Below the pieces are notes generated by a model. That model saw only the letters and a program-made list of their open reading frames with translations. It was not told the DNA's origin and searched no databases. Below are positions 35,541-45,494 of a stretch of 64,000 nucleotides of DNA, one piece after another. Within the stretch, counting starts at the first letter, position 1. Each line of letters opens with the position of its first letter. This stretch comes from JBFGCT01 sp963825565. Lineage in GTDB: Bacteria > Actinomycetota > Acidimicrobiia > Acidimicrobiales > Ilumatobacteraceae. Where the stretch lies: assembly GCA_963825565.1 (NCBI GenBank), contig CAWGTW010000012.1, forward strand, positions 62,001 to 126,000. The letters run 5' to 3'. Position numbers and translations under genes: made by a program.

Positions 35541-35875
35541 CTACGAGACGGGCGCGCCGGCGGCGCCGATCAACCGACGCCGGTGCTGCTCACGCACCGC
35601 CTCGGGCCACGCAGATGTCCCGGCGGTGCTCCCGGCCCTCCCGGCCACACACCACGAGCCGTAGCGCACGTCGTCGAGCCGCGGCCGATGGTCGGCGTAC
35701 CGCTCGCGCGCCCACTTCCCGGATCGGTGGTCGCCGCTTCGGGGATGTCGGCATCGATCGCATCGTCGTTGAGCTGCCCGACGACCCACGGGCGGCGCGG
35801 CGGCACGAACTCGCTGCAGCGACCGGTCAGCGTGCCGAACCGATCGAGGACGGCCCACCGGGCGCAGGTCGCCAT
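35541..35875 (-). CDS. Hypothetical protein (frameshifted near 35717-35721)
   Basis: No single frame encodes a natural protein here, but two frames join well. The first (35875 downward) gives MATCARWAVLDRFGTLTGRC, PPRRPWVVGQLNDDAIDADI and EAATTDPG. The second continues GKWARERYADHRPRLDDVRY, GSWCVAGRAG and WPEAVREQHRRRLIGAAGAP to a stop at 35541. One base missing in the CCCGG run would unite them into about 110 residues. The combined protein is Trp- and Arg-rich with several cysteines. The family is not recognised. It could instead be coincidence between frames, but the composition of each half is more natural than in the alternatives. Confidence 0.45.
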
Positions 35876-35974
35876 GCGAACGACACTCGGCAGGCGCCGC
35901 CCGGGCAGCGTCCTGGCCCGCCTCGCCCGGGCGCGCACGCCGGCCGTGTTCGTCGCAGGCGACACCGGCGGCGA

Positions 35975-38039
35975 TCAGTCGGCGAGGGTGGCGAGCACGT
36001 CGGTGATCTCGACGGGCTGGGCGAGCTGCTCGTCGGTGAGGTGACACTTGATCGAGTGCCCCGGCGCGAGCTCGCGCATCTCGGGCTCGGTCGTGTCGCA
36101 CAACCCGGCGACGAAGCGGTGGCAGCGGGTGTGGAACACGCAGCCCGACGGCGGGTTGGCCGGCGACGGGATCTCACCCTTCAGCGGGATGCGGTCCTCG
36201 GCCTCACCGTCGACGCTCGGCACCGCCGAGAGCAGCGCTTCGGTGTACGGATGGTTGACCGACCTGAACAGCTGGTCGGTCGGACCCAGTTCCATGATCC
36301 GCCCGAGGTACATGACCGCGATGCGGTCGGCGAGGTAGCGGACCACGCCGATGTCGTGGGTGATGAACAGGTAGCTGGTGCGATCGTCGTTCTGCAGCGC
36401 GGCGAGCAGGTTGAGGATCGCCGCCTGGACCGACACGTCGAGCGCCGAGGTCGGCTCGTCGCAGACGACCACGTCGGGATCGCCGGCGAACGCGCGAGCG
36501 ATGGCCACGCGCTGCTTCAGGCCACCGGAGAGCTGACGCGGCCGCATGTCGAGGTGGCGCGGCGACAGCCGCATCGCCTCGGCGATCTCCTGGACGCGCT
36601 GGTCGGCGGCACGGCCCCTGACGCCGGTCAGCTTGGTGACGGTGCGCTTGAGGATCCGGCGCACGGTCCATGTCCGGTTGAGCGCCGAGTCCGGGTTCTG
36701 GAAGACCATCTGGATCGCCTTCTTCGACTCGGCGATGCGATCGGTCGCCTTCGGCTTCATCTGCCTGCCGCGCAGCGTGATGTCGCCACCCTCGTCGGGG
36801 GCGTGGATCCCGAGCAGCGTCTTGGCCAGCGTGCTCTTGCCGGACCCCGACTCACCGACCAGGCCGAGCGTCTCGCCCTCGTGGAACCCGAGGTCGACGC
36901 TGACCAGCGCCGGCACGTCGTGGCCGCGCTGGCGGAACGTCTTGGAGACCGAGTTGAGCTGGATCAACTCGTCGTCGCCGATCGCGTACTCGGTCGTCTC
37001 CGGGTCGGGTTCGAGGATCTCGTCGATGCGATCGATGTGGTGGCAGCGACTCCAGTGCCCCTCGTTGAGGGCCACCACCGGCGGGACATCGGTGCGGCAC
37101 TGCTCGTCGGCCAGCGGGCACCGGTCGACGTAGACGCACGTCGGCAGGCTGGCCCCGATCAGCGGGAGGTTGCCCGGGATCGTGAACAGCGCCCGCTCGG
37201 TCTTGCGCAGCCCCTTGCGCGGGATCGAGTTGAGCAGGCCCTTGGTGTACGGATGGTTGGGTTGCTCGAACACCTCCTGGGCGTTGCCCTCCTCGACGAT
37301 CCGGCCGGCGTACATCACCGCGACGCGGTCGCACATCGACCGGATGACGCCGAGGTTGTGGGCGATCAGCAGGATCGCCGCGTTCGTCTCGGCGCGCAGG
37401 TCGCGCACGAGGTCGAGCACCTCGGCCTCGACGGTGGCGTCGAGGCCGGTCGTCGGCTCGTCGAGCACGAGCAGCTGTGGGTCGCCGACCAGTGCCATCG
37501 CGATCACGACGCGCTGCAGCATGCCGCCCGAGAGCTGGTGCGGGTAGCGGTCCATCACACGGGTCGGGTCGGCGATCTTCACCCGCCGAAGCGCCTCCTC
37601 GGCGTGCGTGTGGGCATCGGCCTTGCTCTCGCCGAGGATCCGGAAGCACTCCTCGACCTGGCGCCCGATCTTCAGCGCCGGGTTCATCGCCTGCACCGGG
37701 TCCTGGTACACCATCGAGGCCTGCGGTCGAGCGGAACTTGCGCAGCTCCGAGCCGGACATCTTCAGCACGTCCTTGCCGGCGGCCAGCACGCTGCCACCC
37801 TGGACGACGGCGTTGTCGGGCAGGTAGCGCAGGGCCGCGTAGGCGGTGGTCGACTTGCCGCAGCCCGACTCGCCGACCAGCCCGAAGGCTTCGCCGGGCC
37901 GGATCTGGAACGTCACATCTCGCAGGACCTCGCGGGGCACGCCCCGCACCTCGTAGGCCAGCTCGAGGTTCTGGACCGCGAGGGCGGCGGTCGCGGGATC
38001 GCCGCGGTCCGCGACCTCGTTGCTCTCGACGACCGTCAT
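35975..38039 (-). CDS. Peptide ABC transporter, fused double ATPase (frameshifted near 37716-37724)
   Basis: Fusion of DppD-like and DppF-like ATPases, about 687 residues once the frame is repaired. The first half starts MTVVESNEVADRG and has Walker A GLVGESGCGKST. Its frame is lost after SELRKFRSTA, and the correct sequence resumes as SMVYQDPVQAMNPALKIGRQ. It then has the signature LSGGMLQRVVIAMAL and the oligopeptide/dipeptide C-terminal Cys motif (CVYVDRCPLADEQC). The second half has GLVGESGSGKST, LSGGLKQRVAIARAF, VVVCDEPTSALD and the final cysteine region CVFHTRCHRFVAGLC. A one-base insertion, or loss of two, at 37716-37724 explains the break. It energises the permeases encoded upstream. 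Confidence 0.85.
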
Positions 38040-38091
38040 CGCACTCCCTTCGTCGACCGGCGAGCCGCAGCCGACCGTCGTGTCGCGTCGA

Positions 38092-39090
38092 TCATGACTT
38101 GTAGACCCGATCGAGCGAGTCGGCGATCAGGTTGACGGCGATCACCAGCGAGGCGATCGCAAGCGCCGGGAAGATCGCCGCCCACCACTGGCCGGCCTGG
38201 ATCGTGTCGTACTGCTTGCCGAGGTCGCGCCCCCAGTCGGCAGCGCTGGAGTCGCCGGCGTTCAGGCCGAGGAAGGCAAGGGTCGACACGGTGAAGATCG
38301 CGTACCCGATCCGCACGGTGAGCTCGACGACTGCGACGCCGGTGATGTTCGGCATGATCTCGCGGGTCATGACGAACGTCGACCCCTCGCCGCGCAGCTT
38401 CGCCGACGTCACGTAGTCGAGCTGCGCCTCGGCGAGGACCGCCGATCTGACCGTCCGGGTGACGACCGGGATGAACAGCATGGCGATCGTCAGGATGATG
38501 ACCGTCGTCGACTTGCCGAAGACGGTCAGGACCATGATCGCCAGCAGGATCACCGGGATCGACAGCAGCGCCTCGATCACCCGGCTGATGATCTCGTCGA
38601 TCCAGCCCCGGAAGTAGCCCATGATCAGGCCGAGCAACGTTCCCGCGACCACGGCGAGCACCGCTGCGGTCGTCGCGGTGATCAGCACCGGGCGGGCACC
38701 ATAGATCACGCGGGCGAACACGTCGTTGCCGATCTTGTCGGTGCCGAACCAGGCGTCCATCCGCGGCCCGACGCGGGCGATCACCGTCCCGTCGACGCGC
38801 ACGACCTCGTTGTCGCCGTACTTGGTCAGCAGGCCGGGGAAGATCGCGCAGAACACCCAGAAGCACAACACCCCGGCACCGAACAGGAAGCCGGGGCTGC
38901 GCAGCAGGAGCTGGCGCCGCTCCTTGCGCACCTGCTTGCGCTCGGCGGCCGCCGAGTGGGCGAGCGCCTCGTGATGACCGGCGTGGGCCGTCGCGGACGC
39001 CAGGTTGTCGCCGACGTTCGCGGTCGTGACCTCGACGTAGCCCTGGTCGTCGTCCTCCTCGATGTCCGGGTCACCTCTCCATTCGCTCAT
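38092..39090 (-). CDS. Peptide ABC transporter permease, DppC-type
   Basis: Inner-membrane permease of 332 residues. A long charged N-terminal tail precedes the OppC-N-like helix (FLFGAGVLCFWVFCAIFPGL). The DppC signature FGTDKIGNDVFARVIYGARP and LLGLIMGYFRGWIDEIISRV follow, with the coupling region RTVRSAVLAEAQLDYVTSAK. The ATG at 39090 overlaps the DppB-type stop by four bases. It pairs with the DppB-type permease and the double ATPase to import peptides or related solutes such as nickel or glutathione. Confidence 0.9.
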   Translation of the reverse strand: MSEWRGDPDIEEDDDQGYVEVTTANVGDNLASATAHAGHHEALAHSAAAERKQVRKERRQLLLRSPGFLFGAGVLCFWVFCAIFPGLLTKYGDNEVVRVDGTVIARVGPRMDAWFGTDKIGNDVFARVIYGARPVLITATTAAVLAVVAGTLLGLIMGYFRGWIDEIISRVIEALLSIPVILLAIMVLTVFGKSTTVIILTIAMLFIPVVTRTVRSAVLAEAQLDYVTSAKLRGEGSTFVMTREIMPNITGVAVVELTVRIGYAIFTVSTLAFLGLNAGDSSAADWGRDLGKQYDTIQAGQWWAAIFPALAIASLVIAVNLIADSLDRVYKS

Positions 39091-40046
39091 TGGCCCTCCA
39101 GCTGGAGTCGTGCGCGCGGGTTCATCCACGCGATCAGCAGGTCGGCGAGCAGCGTGCAGATCATGAAGATCACCGCGACGGTGATCACCCCGGCCTGGAG
39201 CAGCGGGAAGTCGGGGGCGGTCGCCGCCTTGAGGATCAGGTTGCCGAGACCGGGGTAGTTGAACACGACCTCGAGGCCGACCAGCCCGCCGAACAGGTAG
39301 CCGATCTGCGTGCCGGTCACCGCGACCGCCGGCTGGAGGCTGTTGCGCAGCACGTGCTTGCGCACGACCTCGCGGGTGGTCAGCCCCTTCATGAACGCGG
39401 TGCGCGTGTAGTCGGCATCGAGCGAGGTGATCGTGCCCGCCCGGGCGATGCGGGCGATGTAGCCGAAGTAGACGATCAGGATGGCGAGGGCCGGCAGCAT
39501 CAGGTACCTGATCTGCGTGACGACGCTCGCCCCGTCCGGGATGTTGGTGACCGCCGGAAGCCACCCGAGTTTGACGCCGATGACGTACTGCAACAGCACG
39601 CCGGAGACGAACTCGGGGATCGACGAGCTGGCGAGCCCGAAGTTGACGATCCCCCGGTCGACCAGCGTGTCCTTCTTGCGAGCGGCGACCACGCCGCCGA
39701 CGATCGCCAGCGGCAGCGTGAGGAACAGCGCCAGCCCGACGAGCTTGGCGGAGTTGATCAGCCGGGGCCAGATCAGGTCGATGGAGCGCTCGCCCGGCTG
39801 GGAGTACGACTCGCCGAAGTCGAGGGTCACCACGTCGCTGAGCAGGCGACCGAACTGTGTGGGCAATGGATCCTGGAGGCCGAGATCCTCGTTCAGCTGG
39901 TCGACACGCTCCTGGCTCCCGAACGGGCCGGCGAGCTGGCGGGCCGGATCGCTGGGGAAGACCCGCGTCAGCATGAAGATGACGAAGATCAAGATGATGA
40001 GTGTCACGATCGAGAGCGCCAGTCGGCGGATCACGAATCTGAGCAT
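39087..40046 (-). CDS. Peptide ABC transporter permease, DppB-type
   Basis: Permease of 319 residues. It has the DppB N-terminus MLRFVIRRLALSIVTLIILI, the periplasmic segment DQLNEDLGLQDPLPTQFGRL and LDFGESYSQPGERSIDLIWP, and the coupling loop DYTRTAFMKGLTTREVVRKH. The ATG at 40046 has GGGAGG upstream, and the longer frame to 40442 is not needed. A perfect hairpin separates it from the upstream binding-protein gene, which probably lowers its expression relative to that gene. Confidence 0.92.
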   Translation of the reverse strand: MLRFVIRRLALSIVTLIILIFVIFMLTRVFPSDPARQLAGPFGSQERVDQLNEDLGLQDPLPTQFGRLLSDVVTLDFGESYSQPGERSIDLIWPRLINSAKLVGLALFLTLPLAIVGGVVAARKKDTLVDRGIVNFGLASSSIPEFVSGVLLQYVIGVKLGWLPAVTNIPDGASVVTQIRYLMLPALAILIVYFGYIARIARAGTITSLDADYTRTAFMKGLTTREVVRKHVLRNSLQPAVAVTGTQIGYLFGGLVGLEVVFNYPGLGNLILKAATAPDFPLLQAGVITVAVIFMICTLLADLLIAWMNPRARLQLEGQ

Positions 40047-40067
40047 GGGACCTCCCGGAACCCGGCC

Positions 40068-40101
40068 GGCAGGGTCCCGCGCCTCGTTGCGGGACCCTGC
40101 C
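40068..40101. terminator. Strong hairpin between binding-protein and permease genes
   Basis: Perfect 13-base arms (GGCAGGGTCCCGC and its complement) with the 8-base loop GCCTCGTT, located between the stop of the substrate-binding protein and the start of dppB-type on the minus strand. Such intra-operon hairpins often cause partial termination or stabilise the upstream mRNA, so that binding protein exceeds permease. Confidence 0.75.
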
Positions 40102-40110
40102 GACCGATGG

Positions 40111-41862
40111 TTAGTTCTTCGTGGCGGCGCTGAGGATGGTGTGGCCCAGTGCCGAGGTCTCGACGTTGGCCACGCTTGCGTCGTGGCCGGCGAGGAAGCT
40201 GTAGAAGTACGGGTACGACGCCGGGACGTCCTCCCAGACGATCTTTTGGATCTGGCCGATCGCCTCCTTCTGGGCATCGACGGTGGCAGCCTGGCGGTAC
40301 TGCGACAGCAGCGCGTCGAACTCCGGGTTGGCGTAGTTCGACGAGTTCCACACACCGCCCGACGCGAGCGCCGAGCCGAGGTAGACGTCGGGCATCGGAC
40401 GGTGGCCGTAGTCGACGATGCCGAACTCGGCCGAGCCGTCACACGGCAGGGTCGAGTCGGACTCGTTCGGCCCCGGGCACCAGGCGTCGCCGTAGAACGT
40501 CGAGTTCGACTGGACGTTGACCGTGAGGTCGATGCCGGCCTCCGCCGCGTTCTGCTTCATGATCTCGGCGAGCTGCGGGATCTCCTGGAGGTCGCCGCTC
40601 TGGATCGTGGCGGTCACGCTGTCGACGCCGGCCTCGGCGAGGAGCTGCTTGGCCATGTCGATGTTGCGCGAGCGCTGCTCGACCGCGGTCGGGTCGTAGA
40701 ACGCCAGCGTGTCGAGGATCGGGTGGTCGTTGGCGATCCGGGCGCGGCCGTTGAACAGCGTCTGCACCATCTGGTCGCGGTCCCAGGTCCAGGCGAACGC
40801 CTGACGGACGAGCTTGGCCTCGTCCATGCCGGCGAACTGGCCCTGCTGCACGTTGAACCAGAGCTGGCGGTGGTTGGCCGCCGGCGGCTCGAGCACGACG
40901 AAGTTGGCGTCGTTGAGCAGACCCTCGCCACCGATGACGCTGAACTGCTGGACGCCATCGACCTCGCGGCTGGACATCGCGGTGACCGCCGTGCCGATGT
41001 CGGCGAAACCGCGCAGCTCGATCGAGTCGAGCGGTGTCGTGCCGCCCCACCAGTTCGGGTTGCGCACGTACTTGGCGGTGAACGTCGGGACGTCGAAGCT
41101 GTCGAGGATCCACGCACCGGTGCCGGCGGGGCGCTCGTTGAGCGTCGTGCCGTCGGAGTAGTCGGCAGGCGTGATCAGCGACTGGGCGTTGTAGATCGAC
41201 ACCAGGTACGGGAAGTTGCCGTTCGGCTCGATCAGGGTGAACACGGCGACCGCAGGATCGCTCGAGTCGACCGAGCCTTCGTCGATCACGCCGGTCAGGC
41301 CGGCGTTGCCTTTGAGGGCGAGGCGATCCATCGTGGCTGCCACGTCGGCCGACGTGAAATCGCTGCCGTCCTGCCACTTGACGCCCGGGCGAAGGTTGAA
41401 CGTCCACACCGAGCCGTCCTCGTTCGGCGACCAGTCGGTCGCCAGTGCGGTCGCAGCGATGTCGCCGTTCGGCGCGAGGCCGACCAGGTACTCGAACGAC
41501 TGCGACGTGACGTTGTAGGTGCCGAGGTCGAGCATGTTGACCGGGTCGAGGCCGGAGTTGGCGTCGCCCTGCTGGTTGGCCCAGATCACGCTGCCACCGC
41601 TGCCACCGCCGCCACCCGTGGTGCCGGCCGCGTCGGTCGCCGGCGTCTCACCACCGGCGGTCGTGTCGCCGCTGCTGCCCGAGTCCCCGTCGCTGCCGCA
41701 GGCGGCGATGATCGCCCCCATGAACGGCATCGACAGGCCGATGACCGTGCCGCGCTTCACGAAATCGCGGCGGCTCACCTTGCCCTGTGCGTAGTTCTCG
41801 ATCAGGTCGAGCTCGAGCGGTCCGACCGACGAGCGCGCTTTGTCCAGACGCTTCCAATCCAT
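40111..41862 (-). CDS. Peptide ABC transporter, family 5 substrate-binding lipoprotein
   Basis: Extracellular binding protein of 583 residues (SBP_bac_5). The N-terminus has a Tat-like SRRDFVKRG (30-38), a hydrophobic stretch and a lipobox at Cys55 (IIAACGSDG), followed by a Ser/Thr/Gly linker. The mature part contains NLRPGVKWQDGSDFTSADVA and RQAFAWTWDRDQMVQTLFNG. These are typical of dipeptide/oligopeptide-binding proteins. The longer spacing before the lipobox suggests Tat export of a folded lipoprotein. It is the first gene of a four-gene ABC operon. Confidence 0.9.
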   Translation of the reverse strand: MDWKRLDKARSSVGPLELDLIENYAQGKVSRRDFVKRGTVIGLSMPFMGAIIAACGSDGDSGSSGDTTAGGETPATDAAGTTGGGGGSGGSVIWANQQGDANSGLDPVNMLDLGTYNVTSQSFEYLVGLAPNGDIAATALATDWSPNEDGSVWTFNLRPGVKWQDGSDFTSADVAATMDRLALKGNAGLTGVIDEGSVDSSDPAVAVFTLIEPNGNFPYLVSIYNAQSLITPADYSDGTTLNERPAGTGAWILDSFDVPTFTAKYVRNPNWWGGTTPLDSIELRGFADIGTAVTAMSSREVDGVQQFSVIGGEGLLNDANFVVLEPPAANHRQLWFNVQQGQFAGMDEAKLVRQAFAWTWDRDQMVQTLFNGRARIANDHPILDTLAFYDPTAVEQRSRNIDMAKQLLAEAGVDSVTATIQSGDLQEIPQLAEIMKQNAAEAGIDLTVNVQSNSTFYGDAWCPGPNESDSTLPCDGSAEFGIVDYGHRPMPDVYLGSALASGGVWNSSNYANPEFDALLSQYRQAATVDAQKEAIGQIQKIVWEDVPASYPYFYSFLAGHDASVANVETSALGHTILSAATKN

Positions 41863-42061
41863 TGTTACTCCCCCTTGGTAGAGCGGTGTTGACGCCGAGA
41901 GCGGATTGCCCGCGGCCCGCCGACGATAACCCCGTGGTCGGCACCGACCGGGTCACCAGGCGATGCATGCGCGCGTTCCGAACTCCGAATGCTCGGACCG
42001 TAGCACGCTCGCCGAAGGGGCTGGGACGGACGTCACACCTCGCCCGCGCCGGCGCGTAGGA

Positions 42062-43105
<1,044 letters not shown>

Positions 43106-43272
43106 CAGCGACCTCCTGACCGGTCGGCCGCAGCGAGGACGCTCGCGGCACCGATGACGGTTCGAACGTCGGCGGTTCCTGCACGTGTGGCCCTCCGCGT
43201 CCGGTTCCGGCACGTGCTCGGCACGGCATCGTCGGTTTGACAGCGGGTCGCCACGGTGTTGATCTCTCCATC

Positions 43273-44253
43273 ATGACGCGCCTCGGCTACCAGATCCCCA
43301 ACTTCACCTATCCCGGCGTCGGACCGGACGCGCTGTTCGACCTCGTCGCGCAGCAGGCCCGTGAGGCCGACGCGTCCGGCTTCGACACCGTGCTGGTGAT
43401 GGACCACTTCTTCCAGCTCCCGATGCTCGGCGAACCGGATCAGTTCATGCTCGAGTGCTATGCCCTGCTGTCCGCGCTGGCGCGGGAGACGAGCACGGTC
43501 CGCCTGTCAGCGCTGGTCACCGGCAACACGTACCGCAACCCGGCGGTGCTGGCCAAGACGGTGACGACGCTCGACATCGTGTCGGGCGGGCGGGCGCAGC
43601 TCGGCATCGGCGCCGGCTGGTTCGAATTGGAGCACGACGCGTTCGGCATCGAGTTCGGCACGTTCACCGACCGCTTCGAGAAGCTCGAGGAGGCGTTGCA
43701 GATCGTCATCCCGATGCTGCGCGGCGAGCGGCCCACGCTGGCCGGCAGGCACTATACGGTCGCCGACGCGATCAACGAGCCGCCGCCGATCTCCCGGATC
43801 CCGGTGATGATCGGCGGCGGCGGTGAGCGCAAGACGTTGCGCATGGTCGCCCAGTACGCCGACGAGTCGAACATCATCTGCGGCCCCGACGAGGTCGACC
43901 GCAAGCTCGACGCGCTCGCTGGACACTGCGCGGCGCTCGGCCGTGACCGGTCCGAGATCACGGTCTCGTGGCAGAAGACGGCGTGCATCGCACCGACCGC
44001 CGACGAAGCCAAGGCCGACCTGTTCGCCTACTTCCAGCGGCGCGGGCTCGACGTGGCATCGATGCCCGAGGACCAGCAGGCGGTGTGGATGTCCAACTTC
44101 GTGTGGGGCGATCCCGACACCGTGGCCGAGGCGTTCGCCGGGATGCTCCGCCCCGGCCTCGACGGCTTCACGATCAACATGCCGGCCAACGGCCACGTCC
44201 CGGGCCGCGTCGAGTTGCTCGGCACGGCACTCGCGCCCGTGATCAACCGCTGA
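43273..44253 (+). CDS. F420-dependent LLM-class oxidoreductase (TIGR03560-like)
   Basis: Luciferase-like TIM barrel of 326 residues. It has RLGYQIPNFTYPGVGPDALF, the segment SGFDTVLVMDHFFQL, SALVTGNTYRNPAVLAKTVT and LDIVSGGRAQLGIGAGWFEL, which places it in the TIGR03560 F420-type family. The C-terminal part has PVMIGGGGERKTLRMVAQYA. It is probably an F420H2-dependent reductase of unknown substrate. It is different in sequence from the other LLM protein in the window. It is convergent with the LysR gene and divergent from the deacetylase. Confidence 0.88.
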   Translation: MTRLGYQIPNFTYPGVGPDALFDLVAQQAREADASGFDTVLVMDHFFQLPMLGEPDQFMLECYALLSALARETSTVRLSALVTGNTYRNPAVLAKTVTTLDIVSGGRAQLGIGAGWFELEHDAFGIEFGTFTDRFEKLEEALQIVIPMLRGERPTLAGRHYTVADAINEPPPISRIPVMIGGGGERKTLRMVAQYADESNIICGPDEVDRKLDALAGHCAALGRDRSEITVSWQKTACIAPTADEAKADLFAYFQRRGLDVASMPEDQQAVWMSNFVWGDPDTVAEAFAGMLRPGLDGFTINMPANGHVPGRVELLGTALAPVINR

Positions 44254-44292
44254 CCGGCGCGCCACGACGCGGAAGGCGACGCCGCGTTGCGC

Positions 44293-45174
44293 TCAGTGCT
44301 GGTCGTGTTCGCGGCGGCTGGGGCGGTCGGTGAACTCCTCGACGATCGCCGCGATCAGGGGTCCGGCGATGTCGGGCTGCTCTCCGGGCACCGTGCGGAC
44401 GATCTGGCGCACGTCGGGCAGCGGCTCGAAGTCCGCCGCGCGAGTCCATTCGACGATCTCGTCGCCGAGGTACCAGGAGGCGAGCACGCCGACGCCGAGC
44501 CCGGCGGCGACGGCGGCGCGTACGCTGCTCGAGGTGGGCGCCGACACGGTGTACGTGTACCGGATGCCATGGCGTTCGAGGATCGGTTCGCTCACCGGCC
44601 GATAGAAGCCGTTCTCGCCGAACGTGATCAGGGGAACCACGCCCTCGTCGAAGGCCATGTCGCGATGGGTCACCCAGCGCAGCTCGTCGCTCCACAGCAC
44701 GACGTCGCCGGGCCGGGCGTCGTCGGGCGTGACCTGGATGACGGCGACGTCGATCTCGCCCCGTTCGAGGAGCGGGACGAGCAATCGCGACTGGTTGACG
44801 ACGAACTCGATCGTCGCGGTCGGGTGCATCCGCTTGAACCGACCGAGGATGCTGGCCATGCGCGGCGCTCCGACCTCCTCGTTCGAACCGACCTTGACCG
44901 TGCCGGTGAAGTCGGGGCTCTCCAACCGATGAACGGCTCGGTCGTGGGCGGCGACGATGGCGCGCGCCTCGCCGAGCAGGATGCGGCCGTCGCGGGTCGG
45001 GCGCAGCGTGTGGCCGTCGCGGATCAGCAGCGGCCGCCCGACCCGTTCCTCCAACCGCTTGATCTTCCAGCTCACGGCCGACTGCGTGAGGCCGATGTGC
45101 TCGGCGGCGCGCGTCATGCCGCCCCACTCGAGGACGGCGACGTAGGCCCGGAGCGACTCGACGTCGAGGTGCAC
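44293..45174 (-). CDS. LysR-family transcriptional regulator
   Basis: Regulator of 293 residues from a GTG at 45174. Upstream in-frame starts near 45198-45201 would add eight or nine residues. The N-terminal winged helix HLDVESLRAYVAVLEWGGMT and QSAVSWKIKRLEERVGRPLL is clear. The effector domain is the usual periplasmic-binding-like fold. A palindrome with T-N11-A character is in the short divergent region, where it would control both this gene and a small ORF. The inducer is unknown. Confidence 0.88.
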   Translation of the reverse strand: MHLDVESLRAYVAVLEWGGMTRAAEHIGLTQSAVSWKIKRLEERVGRPLLIRDGHTLRPTRDGRILLGEARAIVAAHDRAVHRLESPDFTGTVKVGSNEEVGAPRMASILGRFKRMHPTATIEFVVNQSRLLVPLLERGEIDVAVIQVTPDDARPGDVVLWSDELRWVTHRDMAFDEGVVPLITFGENGFYRPVSEPILERHGIRYTYTVSAPTSSSVRAAVAAGLGVGVLASWYLGDEIVEWTRAADFEPLPDVRQIVRTVPGEQPDIAGPLIAAIVEEFTDRPSRREHDQH

Positions 45175-45212
45175 CCCGCGATCATGACAGATCGTCATCA
45201 ATCATTCAATCG

Positions 45213-45230
45213 ATCGAATGTTGAGTCATG
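45213..45230. promoter_or_regulatory. Likely LysR binding palindrome
   Basis: CATTC and GAATG arms with an 8-base centre containing the palindrome CGATCG. It is an AT-rich patch in a GC-rich region between the LysR gene and the divergent 57-residue ORF. This is the usual place for a LysR recognition site and for autoregulation. Confidence 0.5.
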
Positions 45231-45255
45231 CCTCGATGCGGCCGATGATGGATCC

Positions 45256-45429
45256 ATGAACGCGAACACCACCCCCCTCCCCACCGAATCGGCACCGTCG
45301 TCCGAACGCACCACCAAGCGGCACCGGTTCTTCCATCGCCACGACAACCCACCCGGGATCGACACGCACGCCCTGCCGAGCGAGATGGCACTGCGGCCGA
45401 TCGAGCCCGTGCACACGATGCACCGCTGA
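45256..45429 (+). CDS. 57-residue ORF divergent from the LysR gene
   Basis: Unrecognised small ORF, ATG at 45256. The peptide is polar, Ser/Thr/Pro-rich at the start, with basic KRHRFFHRHDNPPG in the middle and ends PVHTMHR. Its only support is the position beside a LysR gene with a shared palindrome, which is typical for LysR targets, and a moderate GATGG before the ATG. It could be a non-coding leader instead. Confidence 0.35.
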   Translation: MNANTTPLPTESAPSSERTTKRHRFFHRHDNPPGIDTHALPSEMALRPIEPVHTMHR

Positions 45430-45494
45430 CGACCCGAGCGACGACACCCTGACCGGCCCGCAGACGGCCACCCGACGCGGCGTCTGATCGTCGA

